From Marininema mesophilum (GTDB lineage: Bacteria; Bacillota; Bacilli; Thermoactinomycetales; DSM-45169), in assembly GCF_900106775.1 (NCBI RefSeq), contig NZ_FNNQ01000005.1, positions 1 through 64,000 of the forward strand: a stretch of 64,000 nt of DNA, written 5' to 3'. The position numbers were made by a program, and so were the translations under genes. Under the pieces are notes generated by a model, which saw nothing but the letters and a program-made list of their open reading frames with translations, searched no databases and was not told where the DNA came from. Shown here in pieces: positions 22,467 to 31,846 of the stretch. Each line of letters begins with the position of its first letter. The first letter of the stretch is position 1.

Positions 22467-24407
22467 TCACCTCTCATCGTTTTTTCTTTTCAGTTGTTCA
22501 AGCCATACATAGGAATCTCGCAAGCCCCGCAATTTTTCTAATAGGACGGGGTCCCCGGTTAGATCGACTAATTCACGAAAGATCCTTTGTGTACGTTCAC
22601 CTTCCTCTGGGTGCAAGGCAAGGAGGAAGATGATATCGACAGGCTCTCCGCCCCAATCCAGCGGATTTTTCAATGTAGCAACTGCAATCCCTGAACGTTG
22701 AATGTGGCGTAGAGCACCGTGGGGGATGGCAATCCCTACTCCGATAGTAGTAGAGGAGAGTTGCTCCCGTTTTAGGACACTGTCCACATACTCCTTGTCC
22801 ACTATTCCTGCGTGGTCTAAGGAATCCGCCAATACACGAAGCAATTCGTCTCGTTCGGTCATTTCAATCTGCAAAAATATTCGTTCTTCCGAAAGTAGCT
22901 CTCCCAAGGGTGAAGGTAATCCACCTGAATTTATTAAAGGGTACCCATCCAAAAATCCACGTAAGCGTTCGTGCTCCTCCCGTGTTAAAAAGGGGCTTAC
23001 TTGGATTATTGGGCGTCCCTCTACCTGATTCAAGGGTACTGTACTGATCACAAAATCAGCACAACCACGAGACCATACGCAATTTAGTTCGTGGGAAGCA
23101 ATTGTATCCACCACTTCGATCTCAGGAAAGAGTCGTTCCAGTTTCGCCTGTATCAACTGTGACGTCCCCATACCTGAAGCACAGATTATCAAGACACGCC
23201 AGCGCTTGGTCATCCGTAAGATTCGCTCCAAGGCAGCTTGAAAATGAAGGGTGAGAAACCCTGCCTCTGCTGCGCTAAACCTGACACCTCTCTCTTGCTC
23301 CCACTCTAGAAGCAAAGAGAGAATCATTTCATAGAGAAAACGATAATTTTGTTCAATTTCCGCCAAAAGCGGATTATCCAATCCAAGACCGTAACGTAGT
23401 CGATAGAGCGCAGATTGAAGATGAAGGGCAAGCCCTGTTAATAAGGATTCATCCAGCTTTAGTGGTTGATCTAATACCTCACTAAGCCGGTTTACCATGG
23501 TCGTCGCAAGCTCCCATGCATCCGCATCGACTCGCTCTTGTACAGTACTAAAGTCACGTTCTTTACTTGATTGCCGAAGCTTTGCACTCAGGAGGTGAAT
23601 CGTGATATACCCTACCTCAGATTCAGGTAAATGGAGCGCATACCGTTTCTCTATACGGCGGGCAAGGTATTCTCCATAGCGATACTCCTTTTGCTCCTGT
23701 AGGAAGGCCAATTCATCTTTCATCATATCCACCTGCTGATATTGGCGTACACGACGCATTGCAACGGACAAATGGATAGCCAAATTGGCTACTCCCTCTT
23801 CGGTATAAGTGAGGGTAAATTTTCGCTCAAGGTGATAAATCTCATCCTTCATATGACCCAATTCTTCCCTTGTCGGAAGACCTTCCTCCATTACCACCTC
23901 TTCTCTCATCAAATGAGACATGGCCAATCTGCGCGCTTTTTCTTCCCCTTCTACCCTGATCCCCACGTTGGGTTTACGCACAATGGTCAATCCATGTTTC
24001 AAAAACCATGGCTCTATCCGATTAAGATCCGCATGTACAGACCCTTTACTGATATAGAGCTTCTTTGCCAGAAATGCGAGAGTAAGCGGATTATCTTCGT
24101 CAAGAAGCAAGTGAGTCAAGCGAAGTTTTCGTCCCCTTCGATCACATTTCTCCAGATCATGTGAATCCGCACCCTTCAACTCAAGCAATACGCGCTCTTT
24201 ATCCATCGTGCTTCCGGTAAGATACACCCCCACACCGGGGCGCATCGTAAGGGTGAGACCTTTACCCTGCAAATACTGCCGCACCATGTGGAGGTCATTT
24301 CGCACGGTCTTCTCTGAACAGCCGATTTCCTCGGCGATGAAACGAACTGAAACAGGCTCATTCGCATGGTTCAGGTGCTGGATCAGTTGAATCCTACGTG
24401 AATTCAT
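22467..24407 (-). CDS. PRD-domain transcriptional activator with EIIB and EIIA domains (MtlR/LicR/ManR type)
   Basis: About 646 aa from the ATG at 24405-24407, chosen over an upstream GTG inside the SD (AGGTGGTGAT). Order: two N-terminal winged HTH segments (FIAEEIGCSEKTVRNDLHMV; FLAKKLYISKGSVHADLNRI), two PRD domains with conserved histidines (LAIHLSVAMRRV, YITIHLLSAKL, LALHLQSALYRL, LTLHFQAALERI), a GatB-like EIIB domain (LIICASGMGTSQLIQ, Cys), and a C-terminal EIIA domain (GVGIAIPHGALRHI). Phosphorylation of these sites by the PTS sets its activity. It leads the operon and surely controls it. Confidence 0.93.
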   Translation of the reverse strand: MNSRRIQLIQHLNHANEPVSVRFIAEEIGCSEKTVRNDLHMVRQYLQGKGLTLTMRPGVGVYLTGSTMDKERVLLELKGADSHDLEKCDRRGRKLRLTHLLLDEDNPLTLAFLAKKLYISKGSVHADLNRIEPWFLKHGLTIVRKPNVGIRVEGEEKARRLAMSHLMREEVVMEEGLPTREELGHMKDEIYHLERKFTLTYTEEGVANLAIHLSVAMRRVRQYQQVDMMKDELAFLQEQKEYRYGEYLARRIEKRYALHLPESEVGYITIHLLSAKLRQSSKERDFSTVQERVDADAWELATTMVNRLSEVLDQPLKLDESLLTGLALHLQSALYRLRYGLGLDNPLLAEIEQNYRFLYEMILSLLLEWEQERGVRFSAAEAGFLTLHFQAALERILRMTKRWRVLIICASGMGTSQLIQAKLERLFPEIEVVDTIASHELNCVWSRGCADFVISTVPLNQVEGRPIIQVSPFLTREEHERLRGFLDGYPLINSGGLPSPLGELLSEERIFLQIEMTERDELLRVLADSLDHAGIVDKEYVDSVLKREQLSSTTIGVGIAIPHGALRHIQRSGIAVATLKNPLDWGGEPVDIIFLLALHPEEGERTQRIFRELVDLTGDPVLLEKLRGLRDSYVWLEQLKRKNDER

Positions 24408-24431
24408 ACCATCGATCACCACCTGTGTGAA

Positions 24432-24445
24432 TGAAAACGTTTTCG
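24432..24445 (-). promoter_or_regulatory. Catabolite-responsive element (cre) candidate
   Basis: TGAAAACGTTTTCG matches the cre consensus TGWNANCGNTNWCA except for the last base. It lies 25 bases upstream of the PRD activator start, fitting CcpA repression of the PTS operon. Confidence 0.65.
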
Positions 24446-24540
24446 TTTTCTTATTTGATCATAGCATAGACCATTGTAGCGAATATTTTAATTCATTACC
24501 GTAACTTCTGGCACCTCTTGAATATCTTAATTTTTCCAGC

Positions 24541-24565
24541 AAAAAAGGCCGCCAATTAGGCGACC
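24541..24565 (-). terminator. Terminator downstream of the small secreted protein gene
   Basis: On the minus strand CGCC-TAATT-GGCG is followed by GCCTTTTTTG. Confidence 0.55.
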
Positions 24566-24644
24566 CCACTGAGTCCTTACTCCCTCACCCCATCCTATGT
24601 AAAAAACGAGAGGTTGTCACGAAATCAAGAAATGGAAAATTTTC

Positions 24645-24848
24645 TTATCCATTCACTTTGGAAAACAGAAGCTGAGCCACTTTCTTCACCGCGACTTTCA
24701 ACGGCTCTGGGCTCGCATTTGTATAGGTATCAGATGAAAGTGGTTTATTTTTTTGATTGGATGGAGCTGCATTAACATGGTTTTGAATCGCAAATAATAT
24801 TACTGCGATTCCCACAGCGACAAACTTCGCCCGTAGTTTCGTTATCAT
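24645..24848 (-). CDS. Small secreted protein (67 aa), unknown
   Basis: Starts at the ATG at 24846-24848 with AGAAGG 5 bases upstream. Signal peptide MITKLRAKFVAVGIAVILFA with likely cleavage after VNAA. The mature part is about 40 residues, polar then basic (KVAVKKVAQLLFSKVNG). Such short secreted proteins with an amphipathic end may be signalling or antimicrobial peptides, or just fragments. No family is recognised. Confidence 0.5.
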   Translation of the reverse strand: MITKLRAKFVAVGIAVILFAIQNHVNAAPSNQKNKPLSSDTYTNASPEPLKVAVKKVAQLLFSKVNG

Positions 24849-25022
24849 CTGCACCTTCTTTCCTGCCGCGAAATACTTCTTATTCTATTATTCGCAGCAG
24901 GAATGACCTTTGTGTCCACATTTGGCTAAAACAATTTAAAAACAAATGCTTCTCTCTATCTCCTTAGGTCGCCCGAACCTTTCATATTGTATTTTCATAG
25001 ATTAATAGTAGAGGTGATCTAT

Positions 25023-25817
25023 CTGACGAAGCTGATTTTAGACCCTGGGCATGGGGGAGCAGACTCGGGTGCCGTCAACGGTAGTTACAAGGAAAAGGAT
25101 TTCACCCTTACCATCAGTTTAAAGGTACGGGATTATCTTCAGGATCATTATGAGGTGACGATCCTCATGACACGAACCACAGATAAAACCGTCAGCCTTT
25201 CAGAACGCACCAACTATGCCAATGCGAATAACGGGGATTACTTTTGCTCCATCCACATCAATTCAGGCGGAGGAAGCGGCTGGGAAAGTTACATCTACAA
25301 TGGAAGCGTTTCCAATTTCACTATCAATGCACAAAAAACGATTCATTCCACGGTGATCGAGGCGATCCATTCTAAATATAACGTCAAGGATCGTGGTAAA
25401 AAAGAAGCCAATTTTCACGTTCTAAGGGAAGCTGATATGCCAGCCATTTTGTTGGAAAATCTGTTTATCGACACCTCAGCAGATCTCGCTCTCCTCCGTA
25501 GCAGTACTTTCACGGATGATCTCGCAAAATCGATTGCAATTGGAATAGCTAAGGCTCTATCCCTTCGTGAAAAAAACCATATGGTTACCCTTTATCGAGT
25601 AATCGCTGGCTCCTTCTCCTACGTGACCGGAGCCAAAAGTCGTCAAGCGTTTCTTGAAGAGAAGGGTATCGAAGCTTTCATTATCAGGGCAAACGTAGAT
25701 GGAAACACCCGTTACCGTGTACAAGCAGGTGCCTTCTCCCATCGTGAAAATGCTGAAGCAAGACTTGCTGAAGTCAAAGCCATCGGTATCGATGATGCTT
25801 ATATTCTCACTGATTGA
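25023..25817 (+). CDS. N-acetylmuramoyl-L-alanine amidase (Amidase_3) with C-terminal SPOR domain
   Basis: 264 aa. Residues about 3-180 are an Amidase_3 domain: zinc-binding LILDPGHGGADSGA, then the central glutamate EKDF, SIHINSGGG, and the catalytic ILLENLFIDT near the end. Residues about 195-265 are a SPOR/CwlM-type repeat pair (YRVIAGSFSYVTGAKSRQAF; YRVQAGAFSHRENAEARLAE) that binds denuded glycan strands. It cuts the amide between MurNAc and L-Ala, typically in mother-cell or cell lysis, or spore germination. No signal peptide is present. A CTG at 25023 has GAGGTGA 5 bases upstream; in-frame GTG (25014) and TTG (24987) lack an SD. Confidence 0.9.
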   Translation: MTKLILDPGHGGADSGAVNGSYKEKDFTLTISLKVRDYLQDHYEVTILMTRTTDKTVSLSERTNYANANNGDYFCSIHINSGGGSGWESYIYNGSVSNFTINAQKTIHSTVIEAIHSKYNVKDRGKKEANFHVLREADMPAILLENLFIDTSADLALLRSSTFTDDLAKSIAIGIAKALSLREKNHMVTLYRVIAGSFSYVTGAKSRQAFLEEKGIEAFIIRANVDGNTRYRVQAGAFSHRENAEARLAEVKAIGIDDAYILTD

Positions 25818-25828
25818 TCCAAGCTCAA

Positions 25829-25859
25829 CAAAAAGGCCTTCGATGGAAGACCTTTTTTT
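25829..25859 (+). terminator. Terminator of amidase gene
   Basis: AAAAAGGCCTTC pairs with GAAGACCTTTTTTT around GATG. Confidence 0.85.
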
Positions 25860-25912
25860 CACATGGAAGGTGGACAACCTTTCCTGCTCTTGTTGGTACC
25901 AAGCACCAAGCC

Positions 25913-27118
25913 CTAACTACATACATCCCCCGTTAGTTCCAAAGCCTGAGTTAAGTCTTGCAATAAATCCTCTGTCTCCTCGATCCCAACGGAGTAACGA
26001 ATCAGCCCTTCCGGAATCCCCATCTCCCTTCTCTCTTCCTCTGTACACTCCACGTGACTTGTTGTACGGGGAGGCCCTGCTACCGTCTCTACTGCTCCTA
26101 AATTAGCGGCACAATGCGCATGGGTCAGTTGTGGGAGGAACCGACGAATCGCGGTAATCCCACCTTTAAGAGCAAAACTCATGACCCCACCAAATCCACT
26201 CATCTGTTTCACCGCGATATCATGATGGGGATGATCGGGTAACCCTGGGTAATACACTGCATCGATCAGTGGATGTTGAGAAAGGATGTGAGCGATTCTA
26301 AGTGCACTTTGATTTTGCTGACGGATGCGCAGATGAAGGGTTTTCATCCCCCGCAGAAGCAGATAAGCTGCCATGGGGTCCAGTGTTGCTCCATTTATTT
26401 CTCGGTAGTGGTAGATCTTCTTTACTAGCTCTTCCGATCCACACACTACTCCGCCCAGAGCATCCGCATGTCCGCCAAGGAATTTAGTTGCACTATGGAT
26501 CACTAAGTCGGCACCTAGTCCAAGAGGATGTTGATTAATCGGTGTTGCAAAGGTATTATCAACAACCACTGTCGCCCCTACCTTCTTCGCCGCTCGACTA
26601 AGTCGCGCGATGTCCAATACTTTCAAGGTAGGATTTGTAGGGGTTTCTAAGTAGAGAACCTGACATCCCTTTGCGATTTCTTCTTCCAACGCTTCATGAT
26701 CATGTGTTTCAGTTAATTTCACATCAATGTGAAAACGCGGCAAAAACTCACGAAAGATTTGGTGAGTACCCCCATAGGTATCTTTGATCGAAACTACGCG
26801 GTCTCCTGGGGACAATAGGGTAAACAACGTTCCACTAATCGCAGCCATTCCTGTCGCAAAACTGGTCGCTGCCTCTGCCTTTTCTAATAAGCGTACCTTC
26901 TCTTCAAATACATGCACCGTGGGATTGGTATTGCGACCATAGATATGTCCCTCTCTCTTTCCCAAAGCGACCTCATGCCACTCATCGATATCCTTATATC
27001 CGAAGGAGACACTATGAACAACCGGCACTTGTGTTGATCCTTGAAGAAGATACTCCTCCTCGCCTCCCCAGACCGTTTGGGTCCCTATCATTCTCTCCCA
27101 CCCACGTAACTCTTTCAT
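25913..27118 (-). CDS. PLP-dependent cystathionine gamma-synthase/gamma-lyase family enzyme beside ectoine hydrolase
   Basis: 401 aa, fold type I Cys/Met metabolism family. Cofactor residues are seen in YGRNTNPT, SFATGMAAISGT, VVVDNTFATP (Asp) and SATKFLGGHAD (Schiff-base Lys). Family members catalyse gamma-replacement or gamma-elimination on homoserine esters, methionine or cystathionine. Start ATG has GGAGGAGGGG. It lies 53 bases after the ectoine hydrolase gene on the same strand, so they probably form an operon. A role on acetyl-diaminobutyrate or another C4 amino acid made by the hydrolase is an inference from position only. Alternatively it is an ordinary methionine/cysteine enzyme placed there by chance. 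Confidence 0.85.
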   Translation of the reverse strand: MKELRGWERMIGTQTVWGGEEEYLLQGSTQVPVVHSVSFGYKDIDEWHEVALGKREGHIYGRNTNPTVHVFEEKVRLLEKAEAATSFATGMAAISGTLFTLLSPGDRVVSIKDTYGGTHQIFREFLPRFHIDVKLTETHDHEALEEEIAKGCQVLYLETPTNPTLKVLDIARLSRAAKKVGATVVVDNTFATPINQHPLGLGADLVIHSATKFLGGHADALGGVVCGSEELVKKIYHYREINGATLDPMAAYLLLRGMKTLHLRIRQQNQSALRIAHILSQHPLIDAVYYPGLPDHPHHDIAVKQMSGFGGVMSFALKGGITAIRRFLPQLTHAHCAANLGAVETVAGPPRTTSHVECTEEERREMGIPEGLIRYSVGIEETEDLLQDLTQALELTGDVCS

Positions 27119-27171
27119 TAGACCCCTCCTCCTGTTTCACTACCCCATCCCCGAATTTACCGATCCGCTTA

Positions 27172-28392
27172 CTACGCACCATCCTCAAATGGAGACACGA
27201 TATTGGGAATAGCCGGTCGTTGAATCAACTCTCGTGAAAAATGGGAAAAGAGTTCACATCCCGCCTCTGTCACCCGAAAGGTTTCAGAAAGTTCCACGCC
27301 GTATTCCTCTAACCACATCCCTGGGATGAGATGAAAGGTCATGTTCGGTTGGAGAATGGTGTGATCCTCTGCGCGGATACTCGCTGTATGTTCACCCCAG
27401 TCTGGCGGGTAACTCAGTCCGACAGAGTAGCCCAACCGGGATTCCTTTTCATATCCCCTTCGCTGTATTGTTCGTTGCCAAGCCTCCGCCACCTCGGCAC
27501 AGGTAACTCCAGGTGCCACAACATTTAACGCCGCATTGAGCCCTTCAGCCACCACTTCTCCTAATTCTCTAATCGGAGGGGAGGGTGGACCAATCACCGC
27601 CGTTCGTGCAAAGGGGGTATGATAACGACGATAACACCCTGCCAATTCGACGATCACTGCTTCTTCTGAGCAATAACGACGCTCTGTCCAGGTGAGGTGA
27701 GGGGTACAGCTTTTCTCACCTGCAGGCAATAAGGGAACGATTGCTGGGTAATCACCTCCACAATCCGCTAATCCACTGATCTGCGCATGACTAATCGCCG
27801 CTGCTGCATCACACTCCCTGACCCCTGCTGCAATCGTTTCCATCGCTGTCAACATCGCTCGCTCCGCAATTCTCCCTGCCTGTTTCATATATTCGATCTC
27901 CTGGCTCGACTTGATCATCCGCAAACGATTCACAAGTAACCCCGCATCGATAAAGGTGGCATTAGGCAGATTCTTCTGTAGAGATGCAAAGGAGCGAGCC
28001 GTAAAATAGTAGGCATCCATCTCTACCCCGATTCGCCGTGATCCCTGACCAATCATTTTAAGAATGTACGCAATATAATCCATCGGATGACGTTCATCCG
28101 CATGGATATAACATTCTGGATATGAAAGGATCCGATCTGGATGGAACCATACCGTTAATTTTGCTCCATTGACATCTTGTTTGCGTCCGATCCAAATGGG
28201 TTGTTCTTCATCTAAAATAATCACCAAAAGCTGGGGAACATAAAAGGACCAACCGTCATATCCAGACAGATAATACATATTGGCAGGGTCAGCGAGCAAA
28301 AGTACCTCCACCCCCTGCTCAATCATCTGCTCCTTCGTCTTCCGAATCCGATCCCCATATTCTATGAGGGAAAAAGGTAAATCCTTTAGCAT
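27172..28392 (-). CDS. doeA: Ectoine hydrolase (DoeA/EutD), M24 peptidase family
   Basis: 406 aa. Creatinase/prolidase fold: an N-terminal domain (MYYLSGYDGWSFYVPQLLVI) and a C-terminal pita-bread domain (residues about 160-400) with TERRYCSEEAVIVELAGCYR and the family motif YPPDWGEHTASIR, then FHLIPGMWLEEYGVELSETF. These match DoeA/EutD, which opens the ectoine ring to N-alpha-acetyl-diaminobutyrate. SD AAAGGGGGA precedes the ATG. It is divergent from the PucR regulator (182 bases between) and neighbours the ehu importer, so substrate assignment is well supported. The deacetylase DoeB/EutE that usually follows is not in the window. Confidence 0.88.
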   Translation of the reverse strand: MLKDLPFSLIEYGDRIRKTKEQMIEQGVEVLLLADPANMYYLSGYDGWSFYVPQLLVIILDEEQPIWIGRKQDVNGAKLTVWFHPDRILSYPECYIHADERHPMDYIAYILKMIGQGSRRIGVEMDAYYFTARSFASLQKNLPNATFIDAGLLVNRLRMIKSSQEIEYMKQAGRIAERAMLTAMETIAAGVRECDAAAAISHAQISGLADCGGDYPAIVPLLPAGEKSCTPHLTWTERRYCSEEAVIVELAGCYRRYHTPFARTAVIGPPSPPIRELGEVVAEGLNAALNVVAPGVTCAEVAEAWQRTIQRRGYEKESRLGYSVGLSYPPDWGEHTASIRAEDHTILQPNMTFHLIPGMWLEEYGVELSETFRVTEAGCELFSHFSRELIQRPAIPNIVSPFEDGA

Positions 28393-28574
28393 CTTCCCAT
28401 CCCCCTTTCCCCTTGATTCCTAGGGTTGCTTTCATCTTATCGACGAGAAGGGTGGGTTCACAACTGACATTCTGTATAAAGATACGAAGGAACTTTTCAT
28501 CATTTTATTGAAGTATAATCCGTTAACAAGCATCCTCTCTTCCGAAGCGCTCCATCTAAAGGGGAGGTGATTCG

Positions 28575-30203
28575 ATGCCACTCTCCATTCGTGAGATACT
28601 ACAATGGGATATCATGAAGGAAGCAAGGGTATTAACCCCCGATACTTCCATGGATAATGTAGTCGAATGGGTTTCCGTCATCGAAATTCCTGTAGAAAAT
28701 TTTGTCCGTCCAGGGGAATTGGTGCTCAGTACGGCTGTTGGATGTGGGAAGGATCCCTCCCTATTCACAGGATTTTTGCGGGACCTCATACAAACGGGGG
28801 CAACTGCCCTCGCTGTTGCAACTGGTCGTCATTTGATGAGCATCCCTGAGGAGGCGATCCAGTTAGCCCGTGAACAGCATATCCCCCTCATTGAATTGCC
28901 CTGGGGGATCCGTTTTTCTTATATCATCCATAAGGTTCTCCGAGCCCTCGATCATCAACAAGACCAATGGACCATCTACTCCAAGGAGACCCAAGAGGAA
29001 TTGTTACAGTTGATCCTGCAAGGAGCCAACTTGACTTCGCTAGCTTCGGTTATCTATCGAAAACTCTCATATCCTGCTCTTTTCGCGAATCAACAAGGGG
29101 AAGTATGCGGGAGTAGTCCACAAACCAACCGCCTCGCAGAGCATTGTACAAGTTTACCTAAAACCAAACTCCATACACGAAGTCAGGGAGACTGGGCACA
29201 GTATCACACCGATAAAAATTGCTTAGTTGAGATACCGATTTATTCTGCACGAAAACGCCAAGGTTCCCTCTGGCTCCAACTCCCCCATACACAAGCTTCA
29301 AAGCCCTTCTTGCAAAAAAAAGATCATATATTTCTTGAACATGCGGCTACCGCAGCTGCCCTCTGTTTTTTACAAGCATCCGTTGCTTTTGAAACTGAAT
29401 TACGCTTACGTAGCGACTTTCTCTGGAATCTAGCAAAGGGAGAAATTCCTTCGATGGAGATCGCCGCACCTCAGGCAGAGGCCCTTGGCTATGATTTATC
29501 CCTCCCCTATGTTTGTATCCTTGGTTCCCCTGAAATCTCAGCATGTACAGCATCATCCTCTACTCACCCCGAACTTTCCCATGTAACAGAAGAAATTCAC
29601 ATCACAGCCCGAATGCTAAGTGTACAGATACTGACTACCTTACAGTTGGATCAATTCGTTATCTATCTCCATACTGAACCCACTCAAGTCATACTACGTG
29701 TCCAAAGCTTCCTCGATCTCTTAGAAAGCCGTCTTCATGAGCGTTTCCCAAATCTTCCTATCTCTTGGGGAATTGGTGAAAATCGAGCAGGCGTTTTCTC
29801 CTTTCGTGAAGGATATCTCGCCGCTCACTCTGCCCTTACCATGGGACGTCGCCAAAAGGGAATAGGACGGCGTAGCTTTTACATGGATACCGGCTTATAT
29901 CGCGCCCTTGATCAGCTTGCTGAACACCCTGAAATACAAGAAATAACGAATTCCACCATGCATCACCTACTTGATTATAGTCGAAAACGAGGCATTAACT
30001 TAATCACTACCTTTAACGCCTATCTCCGCAATCAAATGAATGTAAGTCAAACCGCCCGCGAGATGAACCTGCATCGTCAATCTCTCCTTTACCGTCTACG
30101 TAAAATTGAATCGCTTACAGGTCGATCTCTATTTAACCCCGACGATCTTTTTTTGCTCCAACTCTCTATTAAACTGTGGCAAAGCAGAGGAGAAGTAGAG
30201 TGA
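28575..30203 (+). CDS. PucR family transcriptional regulator of ectoine use (putative)
   Basis: 542 aa. N-terminal PucR sensory domain (REILQWDIMKEARVLTPDTS, GELVLSTAVGCG), a central GGDEF-like/PucR linker domain, and a C-terminal HTH (NVSQTAREMNLHRQSLLYRL) of the CdaR/PucR type. These proteins switch on catabolic genes upon metabolite binding. SD GGGGAGGTGATT precedes the ATG. It sits between the divergent hydrolase operon and the convergent ehuABCD importer, so it most likely regulates both. In proteobacteria ectoine degradation is controlled by EnuR or AsnC-type proteins, so this would be a different solution. A terminator follows at 30223-30260. Confidence 0.85.
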   Translation: MPLSIREILQWDIMKEARVLTPDTSMDNVVEWVSVIEIPVENFVRPGELVLSTAVGCGKDPSLFTGFLRDLIQTGATALAVATGRHLMSIPEEAIQLAREQHIPLIELPWGIRFSYIIHKVLRALDHQQDQWTIYSKETQEELLQLILQGANLTSLASVIYRKLSYPALFANQQGEVCGSSPQTNRLAEHCTSLPKTKLHTRSQGDWAQYHTDKNCLVEIPIYSARKRQGSLWLQLPHTQASKPFLQKKDHIFLEHAATAAALCFLQASVAFETELRLRSDFLWNLAKGEIPSMEIAAPQAEALGYDLSLPYVCILGSPEISACTASSSTHPELSHVTEEIHITARMLSVQILTTLQLDQFVIYLHTEPTQVILRVQSFLDLLESRLHERFPNLPISWGIGENRAGVFSFREGYLAAHSALTMGRRQKGIGRRSFYMDTGLYRALDQLAEHPEIQEITNSTMHHLLDYSRKRGINLITTFNAYLRNQMNVSQTAREMNLHRQSLLYRLRKIESLTGRSLFNPDDLFLLQLSIKLWQSRGEVE

Positions 30204-30222
30204 TCAAAAGACCTCGTCAAAT

Positions 30223-30260
30223 AAAAAGAAGGAGAGGCTACTAAGCCCCATCCTTCTTTT
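30223..30260. terminator. Bidirectional terminator between pucR-type gene and ehuA
   Basis: AAAAGAAGGA pairs with TCCTTCTTTT. Confidence 0.75.
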
Positions 30261-30312
30261 AAAAGTGATCATAGAACACTTAACAACGATCTATGCACGA
30301 TCCATATTTTTC

Positions 30313-31149
30313 TTAACCATGATTCCCATCGATCCCAAAACGATTTAAAAACTCACCGAGACGTTCTGTTTCTGGGTTATTTAGAAGCTTCGCAGGAGGA
30401 CCTTGTTCTTGTATCTTTCCCTCATCGAAGAAAGCGATCCGATCAGCAATATCCCGAGCGAAACTCATTTCATGGGTGATCAGCATCATTGCCATTTCCC
30501 GGTCCTTGGCAATCTCTTTGATCACCTCGAGCACTTCACCTACTGTTTCTGGATCCAACGCAGAGGTGGGTTCGTCAAAGAGCATTACCTTAGGATGCAT
30601 CACCAATGCTCGGGCAATGGCTACCCGTTGCTGTTGACCACCAGAGAGGCGAGCAGGGTATTGATCAGCAAAATCGACCATTCCCACCTTTTCCAGCATA
30701 GCAAGAGCCTCTTCTCGGGCTTTTGCTTTTGTTTGACCCTTTACTTTAATTGGCGCTTCCATCAGGTTTTTCAGTACTGTCATATGGGGGAAGAGATGAA
30801 AGTGCTGAAAGACCATGCCGATATCTCCCCGCACCTCATGTAAGTGCTTTTCATTTGCCTTGACTAATTCTCCATTGACTTCCTTGTGCCATAACTGTCG
30901 CCCATCTACCTCAATATATCCATCCGTAGGTTCCTCCAAGGTCATCAACAGGCGGGCCATGGTAGTTTTCCCTGAACCACTGGGTCCAATGATAGCTACG
31001 CGTTCCCCTGGATAAAGATCAAGATCGACCTCCTTTAGGACATCCAGTTCACCAAAGGACTTGCTGATTTTTTCAAAACGGACAATCGGCTCTTTCCCCT
31101 CGATTGGAGCCTCTGTATCAGGCCGCTCAATCACTTCTGAACCACTCAC
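30313..31149 (-). CDS. ehuA: Ectoine/hydroxyectoine ABC transporter ATPase EhuA
   Basis: 278 aa polar amino acid ABC ATPase. Walker A GPSGSGKTTMARLL, Q-loop VFQHFHLFPHMTV, signature LSGGQQQRVAIARAL, Walker B VMLFDEPTSALDP, H-loop LITHEMSFA. An N-terminal extension of about 25 residues precedes the ATPase core. GTG start with AGGAGGAGTG. It is the last gene of ehuB-ehuC-ehuD-ehuA. Substrate is inferred from the neighbouring ectoine genes. Confidence 0.9.
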   Translation of the reverse strand: MSGSEVIERPDTEAPIEGKEPIVRFEKISKSFGELDVLKEVDLDLYPGERVAIIGPSGSGKTTMARLLMTLEEPTDGYIEVDGRQLWHKEVNGELVKANEKHLHEVRGDIGMVFQHFHLFPHMTVLKNLMEAPIKVKGQTKAKAREEALAMLEKVGMVDFADQYPARLSGGQQQRVAIARALVMHPKVMLFDEPTSALDPETVGEVLEVIKEIAKDREMAMMLITHEMSFARDIADRIAFFDEGKIQEQGPPAKLLNNPETERLGEFLNRFGIDGNHG

Positions 31150-31186
31150 GTAATCACTCCTCCTGTATACTCCCTGATTGGTTTTA

Positions 31187-31843
31187 TCAACGATGGACGT
31201 TCAAGCGAATCTCCAGCCGCTTTACGAGGAGCGAAGCTCCATAGCTTAAGACGAGGAAGAAGATCCCTACGAGCGTAACTGGTTCTGTATAGCGAAAGCT
31301 CTGGGAACCAATAATCTGAGCTTGACTCAACATCTCCACTACGGTAATCCCGAGTAACATCGGTGTTTCTTTAAATAAGGTGATCAAGTAATTGCCCATT
31401 ACCGGAATGATCGGGCGGATAGCCTGAGGTAGGATGATCCGCATCCATTTTTGCCGGGGGGTAAAATTAAGAGCCGTAGCAGCCTCCCACTGACCCTTTT
31501 CCACTGAATCAATCCCCGCTCGATACACCTCAGATAGGAACGTGCTGTAATGAATTCCAAGTCCTAAAATCCCTGTCATCAATGCACTCATCGTCACCCC
31601 AAATTGAGGCATGACAAAGAAGAGAAAAAAGAGTTGAACAAAGGGGGGGGTTGAACGGATAAATTCAACGACAGCATGGGTCACCCCTGACAGTAAACGA
31701 TTGGTTGAGCGACGGGCAAAAGCCAAACCTAACCCTAAAATCAGAGCTACAGCAAAAGCACCTAGGGTGGCTAATATCGTAACAGGGGCAACTTCTAAGA
31801 GCCCAGGTAATATATCGAGGGCATATTTCCAATCCCAGACCAC
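31187..31843 (-). CDS. ehuD: Ectoine/hydroxyectoine ABC transporter permease EhuD
   Basis: 218 aa, five membrane helices, with the HisM-type EAA loop YRAGIDSVEKGQWEAATALN contacting the ATPase. GTG start with GGGAGG 9 bases upstream. It begins 3 bases after the ehuC stop, so the two are tightly coupled. It pairs with EhuC to form the membrane channel. Confidence 0.9.
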   Translation of the reverse strand: MVWDWKYALDILPGLLEVAPVTILATLGAFAVALILGLGLAFARRSTNRLLSGVTHAVVEFIRSTPPFVQLFFLFFVMPQFGVTMSALMTGILGLGIHYSTFLSEVYRAGIDSVEKGQWEAATALNFTPRQKWMRIILPQAIRPIIPVMGNYLITLFKETPMLLGITVVEMLSQAQIIGSQSFRYTEPVTLVGIFFLVLSYGASLLVKRLEIRLNVHR

Positions 31844-31846
31844 TGT

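Noticed and set aside
24987..25022. Upstream TTG and GTG starts of the amidase gene
   Set aside because: Neither has an SD; the only good SD (GAGGTGA) lies in front of the CTG at 25023 and the family starts at this point.
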